From Prolixibacteraceae bacterium (GTDB lineage: Bacteria; Bacteroidota; Bacteroidia; Bacteroidales; Prolixibacteraceae): a stretch of 64,000 bases of DNA. Within the stretch, counting starts at the first letter, position 1; each line of letters begins with the position of its first letter. The notes beneath the pieces are model-generated. The model had not been told where the DNA came from. It did no database searches and worked only from the letters and a program-made list of their open reading frames with translations. The position numbers and the translations under genes were made by a program. Shown here in pieces: positions 26,724 through 35,458 of this stretch. The stretch covers positions 2,542,001 through 2,606,000 of the forward strand of contig CP081303.1 in the NCBI GenBank assembly GCA_019720755.1. The letters are read 5' to 3'.

Positions 26724-28784
26724 CTACAAATTAAGCTTGTAGCTTATACCTAATCGGACCCATCTACCAGGCTGCTCAACAGAGCCTATATCTACATAAG
26801 ATTTATCAAATAAGTTAGCCACTTCACCATAAATATTCATTGCCTTATGAATATAAGAAACACGAACATTGGCAACGACAAAAGGATCATAATCTTCAGT
26901 ATATGGCTTCATTTGGGCATTATAGGCAGTATAACTACCATTTCGACTCTGGTAAGTAACCTTCCAATTAGCCACAATGGGACCATAAATCGTATGAGTC
27001 ACCCCAAGATCAACCTTCGCTTTCAAATAGTCAAATAGATAGGCCGAATCGTAGTGATCATTCTCTTCCAAGTTCTGATTTAAGAAGGCATAATTAAGAG
27101 ATATTTTCTTTAGGAAACAGTTAGAGAATGGAATGTGAATATCACCTTCCACTCCATAGGTATTTAAATTAGAGATATTTTCCGCCACATATACGGGGTC
27201 CTCATTACCTACAGGTGCCAACCAATCGATCATATTTTCAGTCTTTCGGTAAAATACATTTATTTTCGCTTGAACAGATGATCCATAATACTTCAATCCA
27301 GTCTCATAAGTAGTTCCCTTTTCTGGTTTCAAATTAATATTTCCTTTTATATTCGGAGAGTTGTAATAAAGGTCCGTATAGGTAGGTAATCTTAAAGCTC
27401 GATTCGCTGAAGCTACCCAGCGAAGCTCATCAGTAATTCCATAACCTAAAGTTACTCCTGGAGCAAAGAAGACACTCTCATCCAAATCACTATTTTTAAC
27501 AGCCATCGCAGAGAGAGACACATCCAAATTACCAAGAGTAAAATCATCAGAGACAAAAAGACTATAGTTACTTCTCTGATGACCCTTATCATACATAGCC
27601 TCCGTAACCCCCTTAATCTCTTTGGCACTCTCTTTAATTTCTCCCAACACATTACTCATGATACCCTCATAACGATAACTAAATCCTACAGCAATCTTCC
27701 CTACAGGAGAGTGAAACCAGCTATCTAGATTCACACCTAAAACATCAGTTTGGTGATAATTATCGGTGATATACCAAGAAGGAGCCACAGATCGATCACG
27801 ATAAAGTTTAAAATGATCAACTCCTCTTCGGTAATAGACAGAAGGAGAAAGGTGCATCCTCCCATAATCTTTCATCTCAATAGATGAAAAAAACGTCTTT
27901 ATCTGTTCGTATTGGTCTGGATATTTAGGAGTATAAAACGAGTTGGCACCATAAGCATTGTCTACATAACCTGCTTGAAAACGTAGTTCTCTCTTTCTTG
28001 TATGATATTTCGAAGCAATGTAGTAGTTGGTAATATCAAAATCAGTATTGTCGATATAACCATCACTATGTTTGTAACCTGCAGAGACAAAATTGGTCCA
28101 TTTTCTTGAAGCAAAACTAGCGGATAAACCACCATTGAAGTAACCGAACTGACCCCCATCAACTCTTGTTTTAATAGAGGAGGTATCCTCCGAGTCTGTA
28201 ATGATATTGATTGCACCGGTAAAAGCATTCACCCCGTAGTTTACACTAGCAGCACCATTGAGAATCTCAATACGCTTTATCGCATCCATTGGAATTGGTA
28301 TATTTAATGTATTATGTCCTGTTTGTGGATCATTGATGCACATTCCATTAATCAGAACGGCAACTTGCTCGGAAGTACCCCCACGAATACTCATATCGGT
28401 TTGTACTCCCATTCCTCCACGTTGTCTGAAATCAACCCCCATGGCATACTCAATAAGATCTTGTACGCTTTGAACTGGTGCTAGTTCAATCTCTTTACGA
28501 TCTATGACTGTGACCGACCGGTTGACATCGGATAATAAAACAGGAACTCTCTTGGCAGATACAGTAATCTCGTCCACCTCATGAACTAAAGTATCCTCTT
28601 CCTCTGGAATTTTTTCCACTACCTCTTGCGCATTGGCATCTAACGATGGTACGAGTGCAATATAGGTAGACATTAGTGCAGCAATATGGACCACACGTTT
28701 GATTGTACTAAAAGCACTATAAGCGTGCCCGTTCCACCTCTTAAAAACAAGAGCAGAACTTCTTAATGAATTGATTGATTTCAT
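26724..28784 (-). CDS. BtuB-like TonB-dependent receptor
   Basis: A 686-residue outer-membrane receptor. The N-terminus is unusually long for a signal peptide: a basic-aromatic stretch (VFKRWNGHAYSAFSTIKRVV) precedes the hydrophobic core and an LDANAQ cleavage site. A similar extension occurs in Bacteroidetes receptors of the BtuB group. The TonB-box-like EITVSAKR at about 72-79 leads into the plug (VQDLIEYAMGVDFRQRGGMG, DMSIRGGTSEQVAVLINGMC, GAASVNYGVNAFTGAINIIT). The barrel ends in GRWVRLGISYKLNL. The small plug and overall length suggest a vitamin B12 or metal-chelate receptor rather than SusC, but no riboswitch or transporter genes confirm this. A divergent promoter pair separates it from the MORN-TonB gene. 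Confidence 0.9.
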   Translation of the reverse strand: MKSINSLRSSALVFKRWNGHAYSAFSTIKRVVHIAALMSTYIALVPSLDANAQEVVEKIPEEEDTLVHEVDEITVSAKRVPVLLSDVNRSVTVIDRKEIELAPVQSVQDLIEYAMGVDFRQRGGMGVQTDMSIRGGTSEQVAVLINGMCINDPQTGHNTLNIPIPMDAIKRIEILNGAASVNYGVNAFTGAINIITDSEDTSSIKTRVDGGQFGYFNGGLSASFASRKWTNFVSAGYKHSDGYIDNTDFDITNYYIASKYHTRKRELRFQAGYVDNAYGANSFYTPKYPDQYEQIKTFFSSIEMKDYGRMHLSPSVYYRRGVDHFKLYRDRSVAPSWYITDNYHQTDVLGVNLDSWFHSPVGKIAVGFSYRYEGIMSNVLGEIKESAKEIKGVTEAMYDKGHQRSNYSLFVSDDFTLGNLDVSLSAMAVKNSDLDESVFFAPGVTLGYGITDELRWVASANRALRLPTYTDLYYNSPNIKGNINLKPEKGTTYETGLKYYGSSVQAKINVFYRKTENMIDWLAPVGNEDPVYVAENISNLNTYGVEGDIHIPFSNCFLKKISLNYAFLNQNLEENDHYDSAYLFDYLKAKVDLGVTHTIYGPIVANWKVTYQSRNGSYTAYNAQMKPYTEDYDPFVVANVRVSYIHKAMNIYGEVANLFDKSYVDIGSVEQPGRWVRLGISYKLNL

Positions 28785-28821
28785 ACATGTATAGATTTAG
28801 ACATAATAATATAATACGGTA

Positions 28822-28853
28822 CAAAAATAAACTAGTTGGAAATAAATAGCAAT
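28822..28853 (-). promoter_or_regulatory. Promoter of the BtuB-like receptor gene
   Basis: On the minus strand ATTG (28853-28850), a 20-base spacer, then TATTTTTG (28829-28822). One mismatch in the -33 box, a full match in the -7 box, 37 bases before the start codon. Confidence 0.5.
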
Positions 28854-28878
28854 ATAAAAGAACATTGTATATGAACTA

Positions 28879-28908
28879 TTTGTTAACTAAATATTAATTG
28901 TATATTTA
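28879..28908 (+). promoter_or_regulatory. Promoter of the MORN-TonB gene
   Basis: TTTG at 28879-28882, an 18-base spacer and TATATTTA at 28901-28908, one base from TAnnTTTG; 29 bases before the start codon. Confidence 0.45.
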
Positions 28909-28937
28909 CATAGGATTCATTCTCAAACGATACGGTT

Positions 28938-29654
28938 ATGAAACAGATCATTTTATATATATTCATTTTGATGTCACTAAGCGGATATGCCAACAGAGTA
29001 TATTTAAATAGTGACTTTAAAAAGACAACCAAAGCGAAAGCTTCCTACTATAGAGATATAGAGACAGAAAACAAGATATTTGTAATAAAAGACTTCAGCA
29101 TCACAGGAATAAAACTAAGAGAGGGACTTTTTAAAGATAAATCGGCAAAGATCAAACATGGGAAAATTAAAGAATACTACTCATGGGGTAACATTGCCTA
29201 CATCTCACACTATGAAAACAACAGCCTTCAAGGGAAAAGACAGAGCTATTATGCCACTGGAGAGTTAAAAAGAGAGGAAGAGTTTCAACATGGTGAACTT
29301 ATCTCGGGCAAATGCTTTAACAAAGATGGTACCGAGACTCCATTCTTTCCATCTCTAAAGATGCCGACGTTTGATTCTAATAACGAATCTCTCAGTGCAT
29401 TTATCAACAGAAATATATATTATCCAACCGAGGCATACCAACTGGGAAAAGAAGGCAGGGTACTTGTAAGCTTTAAAGTAGATTCCGATGGAAAGGTATC
29501 CAATATTAAGATCCTTAAATCCAGCAATATACTCTTTAACAAAGAGGCAAAAGAGATCATTAGAAAGACCAATAAGAGGTGGCAAAGTGGATTATATGAA
29601 AACATCCCTTCAGCAATCACCATGACCATTCCAATTGATTTTACTCTAAATTAG
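28938..29654 (+). CDS. Exported MORN-repeat/TonB C-terminal domain protein
   Basis: A 238-residue protein with a signal peptide (ILYIFILMSLSGYA) rather than the long membrane anchor and Pro-rich spacer of classical TonB. Residues about 70-140 hold two or three YwqK/MORN-like strands (HGKIKEYYSWGNIAYISHYE, LQGKRQSYYATGELKREEEF). Residues about 150-238 are a clear TonB C-terminal domain: IYYPTEAYQLGKEGRVLVSF, VDSDGKVSNIKILKSS, then EIIRKTNKRW and the final strand AITMTIPIDF. Such proteins are common in Bacteroidetes; they may link receptors to something in the periplasm, but energy transduction by a free form is unproven. It is divergent from the receptor gene at 26724-28784, suggesting a functional relation. 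Confidence 0.85.
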   Translation: MKQIILYIFILMSLSGYANRVYLNSDFKKTTKAKASYYRDIETENKIFVIKDFSITGIKLREGLFKDKSAKIKHGKIKEYYSWGNIAYISHYENNSLQGKRQSYYATGELKREEEFQHGELISGKCFNKDGTETPFFPSLKMPTFDSNNESLSAFINRNIYYPTEAYQLGKEGRVLVSFKVDSDGKVSNIKILKSSNILFNKEAKEIIRKTNKRWQSGLYENIPSAITMTIPIDFTLN

Positions 29655-29790
29655 AATCACTTTAATGAAACAAAAAGAACTCTTTGGTGTTATACTTAAG
29701 ACTCAATTTTTGTATTTAATCTCAGCAACTTTGGTAATATATAGAAGCCTTAGCCTTGAGAATTAGTGAAACTTCGACATCTTTGTCAAA

Positions 29791-29826
29791 ACAGCGCCTA
29801 TTATCTTTAATAGGCGCTGTCTTTTT
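29791..29826. terminator. Terminator between the MORN-TonB gene and mnmA
   Basis: GC-rich stem ACAGCGCCTATTA/TAATAGGCGCTGT with a 5-base loop and a T run on the plus side; it ends two bases from the mnmA stop. Confidence 0.9.
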
Positions 29827-29827
29827 A

Positions 29828-30895
29828 TTAATAATTCTCAGCAATCCAACCTCCTGCGACCACTCTCCCATGATGGTAGAGTGTTGCGGTCTGTCCTGGT
29901 GCCTCTAGGATCTCCGGTTCATGAAGTTGCACCACCATCTCGTCTCCATCAACAGACATAACATGTCCTAAGACATACTGTTTTCTATAACGAATACGTA
30001 CTTCCAACGCGTCGTATCCAAGCAGGTTGGGATCCGTAAGATGGATATCTTTCAATAAGATTCGTGAAGTTAGAAGATTCGACTTATCTCCCAAGATAAT
30101 CTCTTCTCTATCCACATTCATTCCAATCACATAAAGTGGCTTATTGAAATTTACACCAAGACCTCTTCTCTGCCCAAGCGTATAGTATGGAACACCCTGA
30201 TGCTTACCTAAGAAAGCTCCCGTTTCATCTACAAAGTTCCCTCTAGGAATCTGCACCCCATACTGCTCATAAAGTTCTTTAAGAAATAATCGATAATCCT
30301 TGCCTTGCAGAAAACAGACCCCCATGGAATCCTTTTTAGTTGCGACCTTCTGAAAACCTCTTTGGGCAGCCATCTCTCGAATCTCCTCCTTGTTGTATCT
30401 CCCCAAAGGAAAGATGGTTCGTGAGAGAATCTCTTGAGGCAATCCCCACAAGAAGAACGACTGCTCTTTTTCTGGATCAAGACCTGAATCGATATAAAAG
30501 ATCCCCTCTTTTTCTACCACCTGCGTATAGTGACCTGTAGCAACATAATCACAACCATATCGATCTGCAGCTTCAATAAGATAGGGCCATTTGATAGTAT
30601 TATTACATAAAACACATGGATTGGGAGTGATACCTACCTGATACTGCTTCATAAATGTCTCCACAATAGTTTGTCGAAAATCAGAGCGAATATCTACAGT
30701 ATAGTGTTCTATTCCTAATCGATGAGCAAGCGTCTTTGCATCTTCAACAAATTGTGGGGTCTCTTCTTCTGTATCAAACATTCTGAATGTCACCCCTTTC
30801 ACCACATACCCTTGCTCCTGAAGGAGCATTGCAGAAACACTACTATCTGTCCCACCACTCATTGCCAACATTACACTCTTTTTCATATCCCGCAT
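29828..30895 (-). CDS. mnmA: tRNA-specific 2-thiouridylase MnmA
   Basis: ATP-pyrophosphatase that thiolates U34 of Lys, Glu and Gln tRNAs. The 355-residue protein has the PP-loop near the start as AMSGGTDSSVSAMLL (Thr instead of the commoner Val), the active-site Cys in TPNPCVLCN and the second catalytic Cys in MGVCFLQGKDYRLFL. The central RGLGVN..PLYVIG segment and C-terminal beta barrel ending HEPEILEAPGQTATLYHHGRVVAGGWI are typical. An ATG at 30886 (MKKSVMLAMSGG) is an equally good start. No sulfur-relay genes are adjacent. Bacteroidetes often have two MnmA copies; which one this is cannot be told here. Confidence 0.93.
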   Translation of the reverse strand: MRDMKKSVMLAMSGGTDSSVSAMLLQEQGYVVKGVTFRMFDTEEETPQFVEDAKTLAHRLGIEHYTVDIRSDFRQTIVETFMKQYQVGITPNPCVLCNNTIKWPYLIEAADRYGCDYVATGHYTQVVEKEGIFYIDSGLDPEKEQSFFLWGLPQEILSRTIFPLGRYNKEEIREMAAQRGFQKVATKKDSMGVCFLQGKDYRLFLKELYEQYGVQIPRGNFVDETGAFLGKHQGVPYYTLGQRRGLGVNFNKPLYVIGMNVDREEIILGDKSNLLTSRILLKDIHLTDPNLLGYDALEVRIRYRKQYVLGHVMSVDGDEMVVQLHEPEILEAPGQTATLYHHGRVVAGGWIAENY

Positions 30896-30960
30896 TAAGA
30901 AATTTCAAACCTAAAGTGTGGCAAATATACAGTTAAAACGCAGAATGAAACCCAAAACAG

Positions 30961-31545
30961 TTATAAAAAATAGACTACTAAGGTGGCGGTCTCTTTGAGC
31001 ATATCCACTCCCGAGATCTTCACTTCAACCACCTTTAAACCAGTACGTAATTTAATATCTTCGATCAATTCATCCTGTTTCTCTGGTGAGATCAAATCTA
31101 GTCGATCATACACAATATCGATTGTCGAAGGCCTTCTATGGTATAAAAGTCTCTCGGTCACTGCCAAAATCACCCAAATAACAATATTAGAAGCAACCAC
31201 ATGATTGGTGAAGAAGAAATCAAAAGAGAGGGCATTAATCAGCGACACCGCAATGCCAACAAACAGATAGGTCATCTCTTTTATGGGGATAGGATCTGTT
31301 CTAAAACGGATAATCCCGAAGATTGCAAACAGACCTATAGCCAAAGAGAGCTGAAACTCTACATGATGAAGAAGAAAGGATAGCACAAACACACAGACAC
31401 TAATCGCAATAAAAGAGAAAGTGAAGTCTCTCTTCAGCCATGTCGATGGAGTATAGATTAACCCAAAGATGACAAAGACAGATACTATTTGAAAAAACAA
31501 TGGACTAATAAAAGACCAAGGTAAAGAGACAAACGGTTCACTCAT
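30961..31545 (-). CDS. DUF4956 membrane protein
   Basis: A 194-residue protein with about four membrane segments in the first 130 residues (FFQIVSVFVIFGLIY, FSFIAISVCVFVLSFLLH, LSLAIGLFAIFGIIRF and MTYLFVGIAVSLINALSF) and a soluble C-terminal alpha-beta domain (TIDIVYDRLDLISPEKQDEL, LKVVEVKISGVDMLKETATL). IGLFAIFGIIRFRTDPIPIKEMTYLFVGIA is the hallmark region of DUF4956. The start overlaps the end of the VTC gene by 8 bases, and the two families are a recurrent pair; DUF4956 may be the membrane channel or anchor for the product of the VTC enzyme. This role is inferred from co-occurrence. Confidence 0.88.
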   Translation of the reverse strand: MSEPFVSLPWSFISPLFFQIVSVFVIFGLIYTPSTWLKRDFTFSFIAISVCVFVLSFLLHHVEFQLSLAIGLFAIFGIIRFRTDPIPIKEMTYLFVGIAVSLINALSFDFFFTNHVVASNIVIWVILAVTERLLYHRRPSTIDIVYDRLDLISPEKQDELIEDIKLRTGLKVVEVKISGVDMLKETATLVVYFL

Positions 31546-32281
31546 AATTTCTATTTTTTTTATTCAAATATCGTGTTATCATTTTCCGTTTTTCTGGGAA
31601 GAGGTTCGGATTCAGTGTCCCTATACCATAGCAATACTTACTAAAATTGATAGGATATATAGCTCTCTCTTTCAGAAATCTACAAAACATACTTTGTAAA
31701 AAATGCTCCCCCTTCACCTCCACAATAGCAAAACCTTTCAGCAACGAAATAAATCGACCATCATCATAGATAGACAGATCTAAATCAATAGTCACCTTTT
31801 CGCAAGACGTGAAATCATAAAACGAAGAGCGAAGATATCTATTTACCAGCGAACAAAACAACTTTTCGTTATCCTTTGCAACAGAAAAAAAATCAGGACA
31901 ACCATCGACTTCTCCCTCAACAACCTCTCTTGATTTTTCCATTCGCCCTCTAGCACTCTTTCTCTTGATCTCCCAAAACGATTCTCCTGTCAAGAGGTAG
32001 TTTCTTTTACGGAACTTCAGACGTGGTCTCTTCCCTCTAAAATGGTCTTTCGCACATCGTAAGTTATCCGTATCGTAATATACATTCTTATAAGTTTGTA
32101 TTTTTTTACCATCAACAGACAAAATTTGGAACGATCTTTGAAGATACGTCAGGATAGAAGGCAACATCGTCTCGGGAACAATAAATTTCTTATCATTCCT
32201 CGACATAAAAGAGGGCTTCTTTTTCAACTCTTTTAAAGTCACAATGCGGAAGTCTAGTTCCTGTATTATATTCTCGATCAT
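31538..32281 (-). CDS. VTC-domain polyphosphate polymerase-like protein
   Basis: A 247-residue protein related to the catalytic tunnel domain of yeast Vtc4 and to triphosphate tunnel enzymes. The beta-strand series shows basic and acidic residues typical of the tunnel: SRNDKKFIV near the N-terminus, NVYYDTDNL, RGKRPRLKFRKRNY, FWEIKRKSARGRMEKSRE, EKVTIDLDLSIYD and FAIVEVKGE near the C-terminus. In the Vtc4 domain such residues bind ATP and polyphosphate. It overlaps the downstream DUF4956 membrane gene, forming a two-gene operon likely concerned with a polyanion made at the membrane. Whether polyphosphate is the true product is not shown by sequence. Confidence 0.87.
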   Translation of the reverse strand: MIENIIQELDFRIVTLKELKKKPSFMSRNDKKFIVPETMLPSILTYLQRSFQILSVDGKKIQTYKNVYYDTDNLRCAKDHFRGKRPRLKFRKRNYLLTGESFWEIKRKSARGRMEKSREVVEGEVDGCPDFFSVAKDNEKLFCSLVNRYLRSSFYDFTSCEKVTIDLDLSIYDDGRFISLLKGFAIVEVKGEHFLQSMFCRFLKERAIYPINFSKYCYGIGTLNPNLFPEKRKMITRYLNKKNRNYE

Positions 32282-32445
32282 CTTCTACAAACTAATAGTA
32301 ATTTTGGAACAAAAACAATCTCTTATAAGTTTAGCTTATCACAGTATTAAAAATACACAAAAAGATGTTCAATAACTTTACTTTAACCTTTTTGAATGAT
32401 ATTTTTTTTTAGTTTTGATTAAAGCCACGAAAAACAAGTAGCAAT

Positions 32446-33132
32446 ATGAAAAAGATCTTTACAACACCAAAGAAATACACTTTTGTATTCGCGTTATTAC
32501 TCTTATCTACTTTTTCTTGGGCTCAAGAATCACAGTCGATGCCAAGCCAAAGTAATATGAATCGATCCATGTTATCTGATGGCATGTTCTATAACTACTT
32601 CACCCCATACTACCTATCCCCAAATATCCTTATTGAGAAAGACTCAATAGGAAAAAATGATATGGTCATGGAGGTAGGCACCTATTTTCAAACAGACTTT
32701 GATCATTTTAACGAACTAGGAGTTTATGTAAGTCCCTATATACAAGGACGACTCTCTAAGAATTTAGTATATACTCTACAACCAACCATAAGCAACCATA
32801 ATCTATGGATGACAGGAAGCAATAAACTGCCTAGCGGAATGAATATGAGCTCGTATGCTAATTTTCAACAAATCGGAGGAAGTGCTTTTCTTGGTTACGA
32901 AATAAATGAACATTTCGAAGTAGGGGCAGGAATTTATGGAAGTGCTGCTTTTTCAAACAGTAGGGAGATGCAACAGGTAATCAACAACATGCACCAAATT
33001 GGAGCTTCTGTCTATACAAGATATAAAACAGATAACTTCTCTTTTACCATGCAATTTGATTACTCAAAAGTGCCAACCTATACCATGCCTATTAGACAAA
33101 ACAACCTAGATCTTCCTAGAACTAAACGTTAA
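32446..33132 (+). CDS. Secreted protein of unknown function (possible barrel)
   Basis: A 228-residue protein with a cleavable signal peptide (FALLLLSTFSWAQ). The mature part alternates hydrophobic and polar residues with frequent Gly and aromatics (MVMEVGTYFQTDF, LGVYVSPYIQGRLSKNLVYTL, IGGSAFLGYEINEHFEVGAGIYGSAAF, IGASVYTRYKTDNFSFTMQFDY), suggesting a small outer-membrane beta barrel. I do not recognise a family. Its stop codon is separated by one base from the relA start, so the two genes are probably co-transcribed and translationally coupled, an unusual partner for a stringent-response enzyme. Confidence 0.75.
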   Translation: MKKIFTTPKKYTFVFALLLLSTFSWAQESQSMPSQSNMNRSMLSDGMFYNYFTPYYLSPNILIEKDSIGKNDMVMEVGTYFQTDFDHFNELGVYVSPYIQGRLSKNLVYTLQPTISNHNLWMTGSNKLPSGMNMSSYANFQQIGGSAFLGYEINEHFEVGAGIYGSAAFSNSREMQQVINNMHQIGASVYTRYKTDNFSFTMQFDYSKVPTYTMPIRQNNLDLPRTKR

Positions 33133-33133
33133 A

Positions 33134-35350
33134 ATGAGAATGATTCCTACAAATATAAACATTAAAGAACTAGAGCTACAACTTCACAACTACTGTTTAA
33201 ACAGACTCACTGAAGAAGAATATCACAAAGTAGAGAAAGCTCGTCTTGAAGCCCATGAAATACTTTCGGAAAAGACTCTTCCTGATGGAGAATCATACTA
33301 TTCTCACTCCCTTGGAGTGGCACTGATTGCTAGCCTTGAGATGCGATTGGCATCCGACTCCATCATCGCTTCGCTTCTGCATAACACCGTGAAGATGCAA
33401 GAAGACCAGCAAAAGTACCTAAGTAAGATTGAGGCAACCTACGGTGCTACTGTAGTCACAATACTGAATGGATTTATTAAGATAAACTCGTTAGCAAAAG
33501 ACAATATTGCAGTCCAAAGCGATAATTTCAGAAGGCTAATGATGACGCTTTCTGGAGACATTCGTGTTATCTTGGTTAAAATTGCAGACCAACTTAGGGA
33601 CATGCGGAATCTACACTATTTTCCAGAGGAAAAGAAGCTTCTTTTTGCGCATGAAACAAACTACCTATATGCCCCTTTTGCACATAGACTAGGACTCTAT
33701 AAGATCAATTCTGAACTTCAGGATCTATGGCTGAAAACGATTCATCCTGAAGATTACGATTATATCAATAAACAACTTGAAAAAAGTGGCTCTTTTAGGG
33801 AAAACTTTGTGTCCGAATTTGTAAAACCTATCGAGAAAAAACTTCTTGAAAAGGGGTTCAAGTTCGAGATGAAAGCAAGATCTAAATCGATCTATTCCAT
33901 CTGGAATAAGATGAAGAAAAAGAAGGTCGACTTCGAGGATGTACATGATATTTTTGCCATTAGAATCATTCTGGACTCACTCCTAGAAGAGGAGAAATCT
34001 AACTGCTGGCAAGTATTCTCTATTGTTACAGAACACTATCAAACAAACCCAAATAGGCTGCGTGACTGGATATCCATCCCAAAATCCAATGGATATGAAT
34101 CCCTTCATACAACCGTTCTAGGTCCTGGAAACAGGTGGGTAGAGGTTCAGATACGTACCGAACGAATGAATGATATGGCTGAGAATGGGCTTGCAGCACA
34201 TTGGAGATACAAAGGAGGTAAAGGATCTGCAAATATTGACGACTGGCTAAAATCGGTAAAAGAGATTCTTGAAAATCCAGAACTGAATCCCTTTGACTTT
34301 ATTGACGAATTCAAAACCAATGTCTATGAAGACGAACTATTTGTTTTTACACCCAAGGGAGACCTTAAGAAATTACGTGCAGGGTCCACACTTCTTGACT
34401 TTGCTTACGACATACACTCTCAAATCGGAGATCAATGTATTGGGGGACTAGTAAATGGAAAAAAAGTATCGATCAAACATGTTCTGCAAAATGGCGACCA
34501 TATCTCCATCGAAACATCTAAGAACCAAAAACCTAAACTGGATTGGCTCGACTTTGCTGTCACCACGAAAGCCAAGTCTCGCATTAAGGTCAGTTTAAAT
34601 GAAGAACAACGAAAATTAGCCGAACATGGTAAGGAGATCGTTAAACGTAAATTTAAAAACTGGAAGATAGACTATAACGATAGAGTGGTACAAGAGATAC
34701 TTGATCATTATAAAATAAAATTATCCAAAGACTTTTATGCGGACATTGCATTAGAAAAACTTGATATCTTGGATATCAAAAATTTTATTAATCAAAAGAT
34801 TGAGAAAGATACAGAACAAGAGGTTACTATAAGCAATATAGAAACTCTTTTGGGTGAAGATATAGCTCAAAATCTTAATATTGATGGTTCCGATGATTTC
34901 TTGGTCATTGATAACAACATTACCAATGTTGTATACAAACTGTCTAAATGTTGTAATCCTATTTTAGGAGATGACATCTTCGGTTTTGTTACGATAAAAG
35001 AGGGTATTAAAATACATCGAAAAAGTTGTCCTAATGCACCTCAGATGTTGGAAAGGTATCCGTACAGAATGCTCAAAGCAAAATGGAAAGGCGAAAACAA
35101 TACAAAGAAAGCATTCCAAGCCAGCATCCATGTAACAGGTGTCGATCAATCCAATATCGTAGGGGAAATCTCTCAACTAGTATCTAAAGAGGTCGGGGTT
35201 CAGATGACCTCCATCTCTTTTGACTCGGGAAATGGCCAAATACAAGGGGTAATCAAAGTATTTGTACACGATCTAGACCACCTAGATTTCTTGATTAAAA
35301 AGCTACGTAATGCCAAAGGTATAAACTCTGTCTCTAGAGCAGATGGATAG
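33134..35350 (+). CDS. relA: RelA-type (p)ppGpp synthetase with degenerate hydrolase domain
   Basis: A 738-residue long RSH protein. The N-terminal HD domain is altered at catalytic sites: H58 remains in YYSHSLGVA, but the HD pair is HN (83-84, LLHNTVKM), the following ED pair is KM (87-88), and the later NMR site is DMR (156-158), so hydrolysis should be lost. The synthetase domain is intact: DVHDIFAIRII (about 269-279), NRLRDWISIPKSNGYESLHTTV with the substrate Tyr321, and EVQIRTERM. TGS follows (VFTPKGDLKKLRAGSTLLDF, about 404-423), then a helical and CC domain (SKCCNPILGDDIFGFVTIKEG) and a C-terminal ACT/RRM domain. It would make (p)ppGpp on starved ribosomes; a second, bifunctional RSH must exist elsewhere. 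Confidence 0.92.
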   Translation: MRMIPTNINIKELELQLHNYCLNRLTEEEYHKVEKARLEAHEILSEKTLPDGESYYSHSLGVALIASLEMRLASDSIIASLLHNTVKMQEDQQKYLSKIEATYGATVVTILNGFIKINSLAKDNIAVQSDNFRRLMMTLSGDIRVILVKIADQLRDMRNLHYFPEEKKLLFAHETNYLYAPFAHRLGLYKINSELQDLWLKTIHPEDYDYINKQLEKSGSFRENFVSEFVKPIEKKLLEKGFKFEMKARSKSIYSIWNKMKKKKVDFEDVHDIFAIRIILDSLLEEEKSNCWQVFSIVTEHYQTNPNRLRDWISIPKSNGYESLHTTVLGPGNRWVEVQIRTERMNDMAENGLAAHWRYKGGKGSANIDDWLKSVKEILENPELNPFDFIDEFKTNVYEDELFVFTPKGDLKKLRAGSTLLDFAYDIHSQIGDQCIGGLVNGKKVSIKHVLQNGDHISIETSKNQKPKLDWLDFAVTTKAKSRIKVSLNEEQRKLAEHGKEIVKRKFKNWKIDYNDRVVQEILDHYKIKLSKDFYADIALEKLDILDIKNFINQKIEKDTEQEVTISNIETLLGEDIAQNLNIDGSDDFLVIDNNITNVVYKLSKCCNPILGDDIFGFVTIKEGIKIHRKSCPNAPQMLERYPYRMLKAKWKGENNTKKAFQASIHVTGVDQSNIVGEISQLVSKEVGVQMTSISFDSGNGQIQGVIKVFVHDLDHLDFLIKKLRNAKGINSVSRADG

Positions 35351-35364
35351 CATTAAAATATACA

Positions 35365-35406
35365 GCCAATGCTTCCTTGTTTATGGAAACGTTGGCTTTT
35401 TTATAG
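35365..35406 (+). terminator. relA terminator
   Basis: Interrupted stem GCCAATGCTTCC/GGAAACGTTGGC with an 8-base loop, followed by six T. Confidence 0.85.
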
Positions 35407-35458
35407 AGGAAAGCTTCATTCGTCCATGAAGTTAGAATATAATCTAAACCAATCTACT

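Noticed and set aside
28785-28937. Cobalamin riboswitch upstream of the BtuB-like receptor
   Set aside because: Only about 150 bases separate the divergent starts, no B12-box-like conserved segment is visible, and promoter boxes fill the space.
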